From positions 3,441,138 through 3,505,137 of the forward strand of contig NC_030987.1 of the NCBI RefSeq assembly GCF_000149955.1: a DNA stretch of 64,000 bases. The letters run 5' to 3'. The notes under the pieces are model-generated. The model ran no database searches. It was not told the DNA's origin and was given only the letters and a program-made list of their open reading frames with translations. This DNA comes from Fusarium oxysporum f. sp. lycopersici 4287. Its lineage: Eukaryota; Ascomycota; Sordariomycetes; Hypocreales; Nectriaceae. This document shows, piece after piece, positions 23,353 through 34,699 of this stretch. The translations under genes and the position numbers were made by a program. The first letter of the stretch is position 1, and every line of letters begins with the position of its first letter.

Positions 23353-25547
23353 ATGAAGGTTCGTCATCGCCCCTTTCCCTTCCGTCGCTCATGCCTCTTC
23401 ATGCAGCTGCCTGCCATCTCATATCTCTATTGTATCATGCCGTGCTTTGCCTCCAACTTCTCGTGCCTCACAAGGCGTTATTCCCATCTTCTCAGCTACC
23501 TGAGCCAAACCCCCTCCCCCGCCGCATTCAACTCGTCTTCGCTCATTATTTGTGCCGGCTTCGCTGGCTGTCCAAGAAATACTCGAGTCAAAAGCTAACA
23601 GTAATGCGCTTCGTGCAGGCTCTTCGACGTTCGATCAAAGGTGACAAGGACAAAGGATCCGTCGCTCCCAAATCGGCTGTCGCCATTGTTCCTCCAAAGA
23701 AGGTTGGTGGCCTCCCACTCCCAAGCCAATCTCAAGCCTCAAATCCTATTCAATTATGGTCTGCCACATTAGGCACCGCCATGGTTCCACGACAAACTTG
23801 ACTTCAATCACTGAGCCCAGACGCTGATGCCGAATCTAATTTGCAGGTCATTCGAGCTCTTTACGATTACGAGGCACGATCGAGCCAAGAACTGAGCTTT
23901 TCGAGAGGCGACTTTTTCCACGTTATCGGCCGCGAAAACGACCAAGATTGGTACGAAGCATGTAATCCAGCTCTCCCTGACGCCCGGGGTCTCGTCCCTG
24001 TCACCTTCTTCCAAGCGCTTGGCCGAACCGAGAGAGATAGCGCACAGTCCGACGGTGGCCAACTCCCCACTCCGACAAAGAATCCCGACCACGATTCTGG
24101 ATATAGCGAATCTCCAGCAATGCAAACTGCGCCAGCCGTCATGTCACCCACTACAGCCGTGCCCCAGCAAGGCCACCAGCGTAATTCGAAGTCGGTTGGA
24201 AAGTCAGGCGCCATGGTCTACGGAATTGTCATGTACGACTTTGCTGCGGAGAGAGCAGACGAGTTGGAGGCCAAAGCTGGCGAGGCTATTATCGTCATCG
24301 CACAATCGAACCCCGAGTGGTTCGTGGCCAAGCCCATCGGTCGATTGGGTGGCCCAGGACTCATCCCCGTTTCCTTTGTCGAGATTCGTGATATGGCAAG
24401 CGATAAGGCAATTGCAAACCCGGGTGACGCCATAAAGCGTGCTGGTGTTCCAAAGGTGGAAGAATGGAAGAAGATGGCCGCGGAATACAAGAACAGCAGC
24501 ATCACACTGGGCAAGTTTGAGGGAGGCGGTCCTCAACAACCTGGGCAGGGTATCGAGCAAGGCATGGAACGAATGAGCATTCAGCAACAGCAGCATTCTC
24601 GACAACCTTCTCAGAATGGAGCGCAGGCCGGATACGCATCTCAACCTCGAACGTCCCAACAACCTCAGCAAAATCATGTACAGAAACCGGCTTCACAACT
24701 CAACGCACCGCTACAAGCACGCATACCACGATACTGCTTTGCAGAGGATAAGTACTGGTTCGTGATCGAAGCATTGCTAGAAGACGGACGACAATGGGAG
24801 CTGTCTCGCTATTACGAGGACTTTTACGATTTCCAGATCGCTCTTCTGACCGAATTCCCAGCTGAGGCTGGTAACACAGGGACACAGAAGCGTACACTGC
24901 CCTACATGCCTGGACCAGTCAACTATGTCACAGATGCAATCACCGAAGGACGCCTCCATAACTTGGACGCGTACGTGAAGAACATGCTGAACCAGCCCCA
25001 TTACATCTCGAGGTGCAACCTGGTGAGACAGTTCTTTGCACCCCGCGAAGGAGATTACGAGATCGATCCGAACGACAACGAAGAGGAGTACCGCCTATCA
25101 CAAGCATCACAGCTGTCATCGGCCGAGTCCCCAGCTGGCGGATCACAGAGCAATTTGAACGGCAGTGCATATGGCCTCTCAGCTGCACCAGCGCATCAGA
25201 TGGGCCCAGGTTCCCCTGACATCCAAAGACAACCATCTTCTTTGTCACAACCCTCACAAACCTCTCTCGGCAACGGTATGCAACCCCAGGCTCAACCGGC
25301 ATCAGCAATGAAGATCAAGATGTATTTCAACGGAGATCTCATTGCCATCCGAGTACCAACAGACATCTCATTCCAAGCACTTTATGAAAAGATTTGTGAT
25401 CGTCTGAAGGTGCCGGCGGGTCAGGAGGTCCAACTGTTTTACAAGGACGAGCCCACTGGAGATAAGCCAAGTATGCTTAGTGACAACGACTTGGACTATG
25501 CTCTGCAGCGGAACGAGAAGCTTCTGCTCTATGTGGAGGCCGTGTGA
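23353..25547 (+). CDS. bem1: Bem1/Scd2 polarity scaffold (SH3-SH3-PX-PB1)
   Basis: Exons are 23353-23358, 23619-23702 and 23847-25547, giving 596 aa. The first coding exon is only ATGAAG; joining it to exon 2 gives MKALRRSIKGDKDK, and exon 3 follows in phase. Domains: SH3-1 about 31-88 (VIRALYDYEARSSQELSFSR), SH3-2 about 158-216 (GIVMYDFAAERADELEAKAG), PX about 325-435 (PRYCFAEDKYWFVIEALLED, with the YYEDFYDFQIALLTEFP core), PB1 about 515-596 (IKMYFNGDLIAIRVPTDISF). Bem1 holds Cdc42, its GEF Cdc24 (through PB1) and PAK kinases at sites of polar growth. The linker between SH3-2 and PX is Gln/Ser-rich. Very confident from domain order and length. Confidence 0.95.
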
Positions 25548-26858
25548 ACTGCCCTGCCCACTCGAGATGACGACTGCGGCGTTTCAGTTTGATTGTAACG
25601 CTGCATGGACGGATCTAAGTTGACAGTCAAACTGAAAAGTCCACCAAAGAGCGTTGGGTGTGCACTGACATCGTATATTCTCGTTCCCGAACCCTTGCCG
25701 TACAGTACAGTACAGACTCTGGCCCTACACTTTGAAAACGTGCGTTCTTCTCTTCCTTGATGGATCTACAATTTCTCATGAGTCCCCAACGGACGACACG
25801 CATACTTTCAACACTTTTTTTCTTTTTCTTTGTCCCCTTTTTTCTTGTCCATTTTATTCTACGCGGATTTTATGACGACACGTCGGTGAGGAACTTGATG
25901 CTTCTTTGATACCATTTTATTAGCTGGATGACGCATAAGTTTCATGACCAGTGTACCTGACGCTCGTTGTCTCTTCTTTGGGCATTTCTCATGCCCCCCT
26001 ATTTGCTCCTCTTTTGAAAACTCTCTTCTTCACATGTGTATTCAGGCGGGTATATGGCCTTTTGAATGCTATTTTGATATCACACGACTGAGCTTAGTGC
26101 TTTTCTTCCCTTTACTTTTTATCTTCTACTGTACTTCCTCACTGAAAGTGACAGGGCCTGGAGGGGGCATTCGGCATAGGGGTCGATAGTTGGTGGACGT
26201 GGTATGCGTTACAGTATAGGGGGAGGGAATGGCTGGGGAGGTTCAATTAGGTGGTTCCAGTAAGCCGCGTTTAGAAGCCTATAGGTTACAAATAGCGGAC
26301 GTTGCTGGGGTCGCGAAAAGCTTGCACTGCAAGGATCTCGAGGATCAGAGGAGGCAAAATACATATATCTTGATCTTGGTGGTGGAGGTGGAAAGCAAAG
26401 ATGAGCGCGCATGAGCGTGATGAATGAAAGCGACAATTGTGTTATTTTGTGTAAGCGATGCATGTGAATATCAATGTCAATGGTGTTTGTCTGTAGTTAA
26501 CAATTTGCATTCCTCTCACTTGAAGGTGAAGGTCGAAGAGGTTAAATCAGTCTCTCATTTAATCGAGTTGGCCGTATCAGTCTTGACTCCTCCCTTCGCT
26601 ACCTAGTATCCTGTCTAACGTGTTCTAGAAGTCTATTATGAGTGATGGATCGTCATCGTATGCTCTTTTGTATTCCACCATCCGTAGAAAAACCATGAGA
26701 TGTAACATTAACCCCCAATGCTGTGGATCTTTACAAGATCAAACAAGTAAATGCAACCATAGTCACGTAGCCTCGTAACTGTAAACGCCGGAAATCAGAA
26801 GAATCTGCAGAGAAAACCTTCTCTCGCAGTGTGAGATGATACGTTGGACCAAGCTCGT
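25548..26858. other. Convergent intergenic region
   Basis: About 1.3 kb holding the 3' ends of bem1 and the orphan membrane-protein gene. T-rich tracts lie around 25817-25860. No gene was recognised. Confidence 0.4.
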
Positions 26859-27867
26859 CTACTCCAGCTTGGTCATGAGGTTCTTGCGAACTTTCATGTT
26901 GACAACACCACCGACTCCAAAAGCAGGAACAATTCGACATATTCTCGCGACGGAGCTGATGAACCAGTTGCGCCGCACAAGGTCTAATCGATCACGCATC
27001 GTCACGACAGCTCCTCCAGGTCCAGTCGCTTGACGATTGTATAAGTCTAGACCGAACAAATGCATAGGCGTAGAAATGAACTGAACCATAGCAGGGGCCA
27101 TGAACTGCGCTGCATAAAGTCCAGAGACTCTCTTCTTCATCTCTTCGGAAAACCGCTTATCCAAATACGGTCCCAGCAAAGGCGGCACATTGAACGACGC
27201 AAAGATAGTCAAGCAATCGCGCAGCGCAAAAAGAGTGTATGAAGCGAGAGGGACAGGTCTAGGCACAACACCAGGCGGTCCAAACATACGCACAAAGACT
27301 TGGTCCTTGTAGATACAGACTCCGATGTTTGCGGCGCTAGACGCAGCGAATTTTGTTGTTCCGGCTGTGACGCTCGAGGCGGGCTTGTTGTTGACGGTCG
27401 AGAACGAGGTGTCAACGGCGTTGGCGGTGAGATATGTTCCGCCGTAGAGGCAGAAGATGAGCGCTGTTGGCTTGGAGAAGAGTATTGTGTGTGGGCGGGT
27501 GAAGAGGGTTCGGAGGGAGGATTTTACAGAGTTTGCGAGGGTGTTTGCGCCGGATGCGTTTTCCATGATGGAGCTGTCATGATGTCAGTTTTTTTTTTGG
27601 AGTTTGGAGTTTGGAGTTTGGCGATGTCGGCGTGTCTCAGAAACATGACATATGAATGGCGGTGATAGTCCAAGGGGCATGGTAATTTACTGACCGGTCG
27701 ATAATGGCAATGATGGGCGCTACCATGGAAGCAGCGCTCGCAGCGGATAGAAAGTCAGTGCCGAGTCGTGATGTCAAGTTCTTGGTATTCCATGTATTTT
27801 TGGTGGTGATCTGCTCGGGCGTAGTTGTCCCGGCGAGAACCAACGCCGGCGCATCAGAGTCTTTCAT
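26859..27867 (-). CDS. Conserved fungal membrane protein of unknown function
   Basis: Exons are 27867-27695 and 27573-26859, giving 295 aa; the join reads APIIAIIDR/SIMENASGAN in phase. Several moderately hydrophobic segments with small residues are visible: SAASAASMVAPIIAIIDR, TALIFCLYGGTYLTANAV, FAASSAANIGVCIY, YTLFALRDCLTIFASF, YAAQFMAPAMVQFISTP and ISSVARICRIVPAFGVGG. The alternation of such helices with short basic loops resembles mitochondrial carrier-type proteins, but the repeated Px(D/E)xx(K/R) signature is not clear, so I leave it unassigned. Its intron carries a three-unit GGAGTTT repeat. Confidence 0.7.
27599..27619. repeat. Three GGAGTTT units inside an intron
   Basis: The heptamer is repeated three times exactly next to a T-rich run (in plus orientation). 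It lies within the intron of the orphan membrane-protein gene. Confidence 0.8.
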
Positions 27868-28516
27868 GATGATCCAAGGTCTGATCTCTTTTTCTCGTTT
27901 CTCACGTGGTAATATCAGACCGTAACTCGCTCAGAAACACAGAAAAATACAATATCAAGTCTAGTAAGAAGAATGAGATGACGGAACGGGTATGACGAAA
28001 AGAAAACAGGTTCCTGGGGGAATAAAAGGAAACTAGAAAAGAACCACTAGATAAGTTATTGGGAGGTTGTAGACCCCGAAGCAACCCTTTCAGTGGATAA
28101 ACGTTGAAACTGCATGAACTAGCGGTAGCGGTAGCTAATTCCCATGCGCTGGTTGGGCGCGGTGTGAGCTTTGCTTTGGGGGTTTTAGTTAGCTGAAGCG
28201 AAGCTCCTCTGACTGACTGAGTCTGGGGGGCGCCGATCTCGGCGGGGGCTTCGGAGCCGTTGCCGAGTTTATAAGGGACTCAGATGTCAGCGGCTTGTCG
28301 CGGATACTAACGATTGATACCGAGAACTGATAGATATTGTATGATTGTAAGGAATTTGAGATTGGCAAGAGTAGTTTATGAGATGTGTTCATATTGCGTG
28401 GTTACTATTTGAGGATTGTGTAACAGCCAACAAGACTCACGCTCAAGCCCACGTTGAACAACAAGATCAAAGCTCTTCCATTACGCATTCAACACCAAAA
28501 GTCACATACGAGAACC
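27868..28516. promoter_or_regulatory. Promoter region of the orphan membrane-protein gene
   Basis: About 650 bp upstream of the minus-strand start at 27867 and before a doubtful plus-strand gene. No specific site was recognised. Confidence 0.3.
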
Positions 28517-29150
28517 ATGTTCAAAAACAAACTCTTGACATTTTTACCGCCAAATGATCAAAGCCGTCTCAAACTAGACCCTTCCTCCCCCGCAATGCTC
28601 TCCATTCTCCATGACTTACACGCCATCTTCTCCACGCCGACGTTTGCCGCTCACCGGGAGCCCTACCTAGGTATTCCTCGCCCAATCTCGTTGCATATCG
28701 GGGTCTTATCTTTGACAAATTCGAACACTCTGCAGGTGACCCCAGTGAACTGATTCAGCCCATATGCAGGCACCGCACTACAGGGTGATCACCGTTTGCC
28801 AGCTCCTCCAACGGCATGGACCGGCTTTAACTTATACTTGACGAATACAATACAAGCTTCTTCGAGGGCACCAGGTTGTGGGGTTGTTGCCGACTCGTAT
28901 CCTATCCCATTCTTAAACGACCTGATCCACAGGCACAGCAGATGTCCAGAGCCGCTTCTCTCCGTCTCCCCACTGCTACTCCCAACATCATGCCAATTCT
29001 TCTGGAACGCTTCGCTGCCGGCCCCTCTGTTGGAATACCCACTCTTGACCTCGACCGATGAGACCCGATCAGAGAAGAACCCAAATCTAGATATTCCAAT
29101 GTTCCAAAGCTGTCAAGGACCGGCCCGATCACCAAAAGCCCGTAGCTAGG
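28517..29150 (+). other. Possible small spliced gene or gene remnant
   Basis: An ATG in good context (ACCATG, 28517) opens a frame reading MFKNKLLTFLPPNDQSRLKL and continuing through HDLHAIFSTPTFAAHREPYLG. It then meets a GTATTC donor-like site at about 28671. Two acceptor-like sites follow (CTCTGCAG near 28735, ATATGCAG near 28767). Joining to the second keeps an open frame (TALQGDHRLPAPPTAWTG). Beyond that the frame is uncertain, and no family was recognised. It may be a real orphan, a decayed gene or chance. Confidence 0.25.
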
Positions 29151-31576
29151 CGGGAGTGGCACCTGTACTTGAGCTTCCACTGTCGTTTCCACTTGCTTGC
29201 TTCTCCTGGATAGCCATGATAGCTGCAGTGAGTTGATCGATCTTCCGGTTTAGCTCGGTGAGCTGCACCTCCATGGCTGTTGGCGCATCCACGTCATCCT
29301 CGCGCATCTCGATACTCTGACCATTCGCTCGTCCTCTAGGAGAAAGCGTCTGGCGACCGACATTGGACGCAGATCGCTTCTGAGCAATTGCGTGCCTGCC
29401 GTTGCGTCGAGAAGAGCGCGATGGACCCTTGAATCCAGCAAATTCATCTTCTAAGGCTCCTGGCTTGCGATACATCTCGTACAGCTTGATGATGCCAACA
29501 ATGGGCCAATGAGTCGCCTTGAGGAGCATGATACGCCCAGCACGGAACTTCTCATCGGCCGTAAAGAATAGACGCCAAGGTCGGAAGAGTACCAAGGCCA
29601 GCAGATTGAAAGGAGGAAAGAAATGGGTGAGTCGGTTACTAGTCGACGCTTCCAAGACGTAGACGCTGTACACATACAGGTACTCCTCCTTAGCGTGGGT
29701 GATAACCCGCGAGAAGCTGTTGGACAGCATACCTGTCAGGGAGCCCATCAACAGGAAGCTGGAGAGTGTAATGAAGATGATCATCAGAGGAGGTCCAAAG
29801 AAGGGATCGATCTGATTCATTATCTCGAATCCGATGGGCGCTGAGCCGTAAAATATCTTTGTCAAGATCCAGGCCATGGACTTGAATGCAAAGACATTAC
29901 GACCCACGAGCGAAAATGTGGTCAGGAAACCACAATACACGACAACAACAAGTACCATGTATTTGAAGAAGTCCTTGCCCATCTCCTTCAAGCATGGAAT
30001 AAGTGTGCCCCAGGCAGGGCTGAGACTGAGAATCGAGAAGATACGAGGAATCATGAAGAGTGCCTCAAGTGCCAGGATATCAAATGCAAGGTCGTTCAGA
30101 TCGGGTTTGTTCTGAACAATGCCAATAATACCTAATTGTGTCAGCATATCACTTTGCCGAAAGGACCATATTTCTTACGCAGAATTGCAAAGGTAAACCC
30201 GATGGCGATCATGATCATGTCGAATAGGTTCCATATGTCGGTGGCATAAAAGATAGAACCTGCATCAAGCCACTCGCTGAGCTCATCGTAGAAGAAAGCC
30301 GCGATCCATAAGAAAAGTATCACTTCAGGGATTGTAATACGTGACTCGTCTCGCACAATGAGTACAGCGTAGTACAGGGCGAGGAAAATGCAGAAGAACA
30401 GCACCTCCCAGCTCTTGAGATACTTGGGAACGCGCAGGCGAGAAAAGGGGTCTGCAGTCCTAGGGTTATAGAACCGGACCTTCTTTGTAGAGTGCACAGA
30501 CAGGCTATCCCAAAAGACTATGTCACCACTCCAAATAGCAGTGATAATCTTTTGAACAATGTGCTGGCTGAGGAAGCGTTTGGCATCGGCAATGGCAGCA
30601 ATCTCGAGAGCATTCAGGTTCTTAAATGATGAAGTAGGATCACCCTCGTTATCACCGTCCTCATCATCCGATGTCATAGTCAAGCGGGAGAGAGAACTTA
30701 GAAGTTGGTTACGCTTCATGCTGCTCCCGGCAGGGCCTGGTCCACGTCGGCGGTTGTCAATGGAGCGAAGGTGAGAGAGCAGAGGGGCGTTTTCGCCAGC
30801 TTCCTCGTCGCCCGTGTGACCATTACCAGCCACTTGAGCCTGAGCTTCATTTTCATCATCTAGATCGTGGATCTCGTAAAGGCAGTAATTAACTGCCTCG
30901 CGTTCAGAAAGCCTAGTCAGGAATCGCCAAGCAACGATTTCACATGCATCTGCTCGAGATTCTCCCAGAGTGCGGTGTTCTGACGAAGATGCATAATGCC
31001 ATTTGAGAGCTCTATAGAGATTGGATCAGTCAGCAATGGTTCATCAGCATTGAACAAGGTGTTCCGAATCATCGTTGCACCGCATATCCCGTCAGATTGA
31101 GGATGGGCTGAGCAGATATGTGATTGGCTCCCCTGACAGCATGTCATCTGCAGGCACAGATACCACAAAAGGGTGACGATGCAGCAACTGAGAATGATGT
31201 TGATAGAGAACAAATCGCCGCAAATTGTTTTCGGATTAACACATACAGAAGAGCATTGACAATTGCCGGGTTGGTGCAGGTTGCAGCGAGGTGATCCACC
31301 AAGATGCGTAGAGGAGTCCCCGCAGCTGTGGTTCTCAGCTGTTCAAACGTGCTCGGCAGTTCAATGACATCGACAAAGTACCTATAGAGCATCAGTGGGT
31401 GTCAATTGATACGAAGTCATGGTTACTCACAGTGAGAGCTTCTTGACGACATCTCTGAAGTTATCGTGAGTGCCAATGTCGGGAAGATCGCGTTCGTATT
31501 CGTCCAAATGGCGGATGGAGACAGGACTTCCCTCGCGAGGGGCAGGAAGCTTCTTGGATTTGACCTTGATAGGCAT
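29146..31576 (-). CDS. yvc1: Yvc1 vacuolar TRP-type cation channel
   Basis: Four exons, 31576-31431, 31381-31247, 31011-30179 and 30131-29146, give 699 aa with phase kept at each join. The N-terminal cytosolic half includes PREGSPVSIRHLDEYERDLP, the NPAIVNALLALKWHYASSS join and LFRDERE-like family helices (REAVNYCLYEIHDLDDENEA). Membrane segments start near residue 230 (VLFFCIFLALYYAVLIV) and continue through YMVLVVVVYCGFLTTFSLVG and the pore region around ILTKIFYGSAPIGFEIMN, followed by MIIFITLSSFLLMGSLTGML. The C-terminus has a basic linker and a short coiled coil (LTELNRKIDQLTAAIMAIQE). Yvc1 releases vacuolar calcium on osmotic shock and is voltage- and calcium-gated. Confidence 0.93.
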
Positions 31577-33536
31577 GATGAGGATCTAATTCAGATAAAA
31601 TATGATCAATCAATGGAGCATATCCCCTGTAAAACCGGTAGGTTTCTTGGAGATGCCAGGAGCTGTCCCTCGGCCACGAGGTGGTCTTGCAGTCGAGCGA
31701 AAAGGTTATTCCGTCTCCTTCCTCTGTTTTGACTTTACCACGATGGTACGTGAGGGAGAGGAGATGCGGAGATGGAGTGAATTGAGAAGGAGGGGATGGA
31801 TCTGGGGAAAGAAGCGCTCAAGCGGTCAACCAATTGCGGGCCTGTGCACCCTTAAGACGAGTCAAGTTGCGCTGTAGATCGGCTCCCGACCACCAAGAAA
31901 TGGATGGTAATGGAACTGATGGTATCACGAGAATGAGTGGGAGGCGGGAAAAGGTGACTTTTTGGGGGTTTCAGGAGAAGGTCATCGCTGCCCAAATTAA
32001 ACCGTCACTGCATCACGGCCATAGGCACAAAAGTGTGTAGTCTTTTTTAATCAACTACTGTCCTCCGAGCTTAGCGCGCACTGATGATCCTCCACTCCGA
32101 ATAGGCATCTTTCCTGGTGATAGCTGCAAGAAAGAGCTCCAACCAGAGGCTGGTGACAGTCTCAAGGGTTCATGGCAGAGTGGAGAAGAAGGGTCCCTGG
32201 ACGAAGCTTGGCACCACTAAGAGATGCTTGTCAGTCTTTAGCAACTGGGGATTGGACGATCTAGACTCGAGAAATCAAGATTTCGGGGTTCAAGGTCAGG
32301 TTTAATGATACAAGGAATCTGGAAAGTCGGAATGGCCTCATATAATAATAGTAGCATGTGAATTATTAACTGCAAAATACAGCAATTGGTGTCAAATGTA
32401 TGCTGTGAAGCGATTTGATTGTATTGAAATATGGCCCCTGTAGACACTAGTGCTGTAAAGTCTGTTGAAGATCGCAGATGAAATGATCTGTTGGGAGTCA
32501 CCATAGTCTAAGCTTGGGATAGGCTATCCTAAGACCTTGAAGCTTGTGATGGGTCTTATGATGGCTTGAGGATATATTATGATGAGCTTGGCGTTTACCT
32601 AAAGGATTATCTCGAGTGCTGAGTTTGACACGACGACGGATCTGTCAGTGCCTATTCCCAAGACAATTTGGCATCTTAAACCCCGACAGAAAGTAGTATT
32701 GGTATGATATCGATGCCACATACAGCAGCCGGGACATCTTCAGATTGCTTGCTTAGCTGGAACGCAATCCTGTTTCGTCCTTGATGTCGTTCAGCAATTG
32801 AGCTGTTGTTCAGCAGAGGCTGAGCTGAGGAACGCGTCAACCAGCATCAGAAGTGCGTGCATGGTGACGACTACAACAAAAAACAAACGAACCAGCTAAT
32901 GAAATATCAACCATGGGAATGAAGTCGTATATCGAAGAATCAAGTCAAGTAAGCAACGGACTATCTTTAAGAATCCCATCAACCAACCCCCCTCCCCCCA
33001 CGTCAGCTTCTCAATAGACGAACCAGCCAATAACGACACATCTTAAAAATAAGCTGAGCCTTGAAGGAAGATGAAGCTTCCCAAAGCCACGCCGCCATTT
33101 GAATACCAAGGTGGAACTCATCTTCAGCTTGAGCAAATCTGACTGGTCCAGTCGTCAATTACAGATTTGACAGTCTCTTGAAACGTGGGAATGCAGAATG
33201 GTGCTTGAGACTCACAGCCTCGAAATGGTCGCATCTCGTTGGCTGAGCAGTCGTTAGCTTTGGCGAGCCAGCGCGTCCCCGCCAGAGACACCCCTGTAGC
33301 GGATCAAATCTGACATGGAGGGCTTCTAGGGCTGGATCCGAGCCTCAGACATGAAGTGAAGCTCGCCAAATGGAGTATTTACGCCAAAACGATGTGATGG
33401 AGTTGTATATAAGGAAGAGATTAGAATGGCCAAAATGTTGTTTATCGGACAAGCTCATTAGTTCAATAGCCACTTTCACCTCTAGACTCACCTTCAAATT
33501 CCTTCTCTACTGGACCTGACTTACACGACTTACACC
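31577..33536. promoter_or_regulatory. Divergent intergenic region, about 2 kb
   Basis: Upstream of yvc1 (minus) and of the RTA1-family gene (plus). No convincing gene; short frames lack protein character. Confidence 0.4.
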
Positions 33537-34699
33537 ATGTCTACCACAACTTTTACTTCAACAGCCACAACGACTTCTTCAGCAACGGCGACTTGCACAA
33601 CTGCTGTACCGGGGAAATATGGCCGTGTTCCTGTCGATGCGTGCAACGCCAACTATTTCTTTGATCCCAGTTTTGCTGCCAATCTTGCTTTCTGTGTGCT
33701 CTTTGGTATGACGACCATGGTCCATCTCATACAAGCAATTCTTTTCAAGAAGGTGAGTGCATCAAACAACCCTGAGAACCCTGATTTCTAACAGTTTGCA
33801 GAAATTCTGTTGGGTAGCCATCATGGGTGCAGCTTGGGAAACCATAGGATTTGCTTTCAAGACCCTAGGAAGCAGGAATCAGCAGAACATGACATACCTC
33901 ATCTGGGGCCAACTGTTCTTCCTTCTTGCTCCTCTCTGTAAGTACTTGAAGTATAAGGTCACCCCTTGGGACCAAAGGCTAACTGACTCAGGGATCAATG
34001 CTTTCGTCTACATGGCCGTCGCACGTATGGTATACTTCCGCATGCCTGATCGGAAACTCCTGGGTATCAAGGCCATCCGCATGACACTCCTCTTCGTCTG
34101 GCTCGATATCATTCTTTTCCTGGTCCAGGGAGCCGGTGGAAGCATGCTCTCGAATAACGACGACATGAATGTTATTCGCATTGGACAGAAGCTTTACATG
34201 GCTGGTGTTGGTCTGCAGCTTGCTGTCATTGTGATCTTCATTGGTATCACTGCACCCTCTCTCTACTTCAAGCTTCGACAACTCGAGGGCCGAAGTATGG
34301 GACGCNNNNNNNNNNNNNNNNNNNNNNNNNNNNNNNNNNNNNNNNNNNNNNNNNNNNNNNNNNNNNNNNNNNNNNNNNNNNNNNNNNNNNNNNNNNNNNN
34401 NNNNNNNNNNNNNNNNNTGGTCAGAATGGAAACACCCACAAAATGAAGCAACCTATACCATGAGCCTCATACGCCCTACTTGCATGAGCGATGGAGACCT
34501 GGAGGCATGTTATATCTTGGTAGAAGAAACAAGCGGCGAAGATTATCGCACTTCATCTCTCGGCTGGCATCCGGCCACTAAGAAGAAGATGGAGAAGAAG
34601 CAGGCTAAAGAGGCCAAGAAAGCTCGCAAGGCGGGTGCCCAGGAACTGAAGAATTTGTCTTATGAGGGACAGTCTAACAGTAGTAATGAGCTCGTCTAG
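33537..34699 (+). CDS. RTA1-family seven-helix membrane protein, interrupted by an assembly gap
   Basis: Exons are 33537-33752, 33802-33937 and 33992 onward; joins KK/KFCWVAIMG and LAPL/WINAFVYMAV are in phase. A Thr-rich N-terminus precedes hydrophobic segments (FAANLAFCVLFGMTTMVHLI, WLDIILFLVQGAGGSMLS, LQLAVIVIFIGITAPSLYF) typical of RTA1/RSB1-type proteins, which confer resistance to toxic lipids such as 7-aminocholesterol or move sphingoid bases. The 112 N at 34306-34417 fall where the sixth helix is expected. After the gap the best continuing frame (GWHPATKKKMEKKQAKEA...) is not the frame entering it, so gap size, an intron or a sequence error disrupts the model. The C-terminal tail is Lys-rich. 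End coordinate follows the post-gap frame. Confidence 0.75.
34306..34417. other. Assembly gap (112 N)
   Basis: Undetermined bases inside the RTA1-family gene. Frames on either side do not agree across the given gap length. Confidence 1.
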
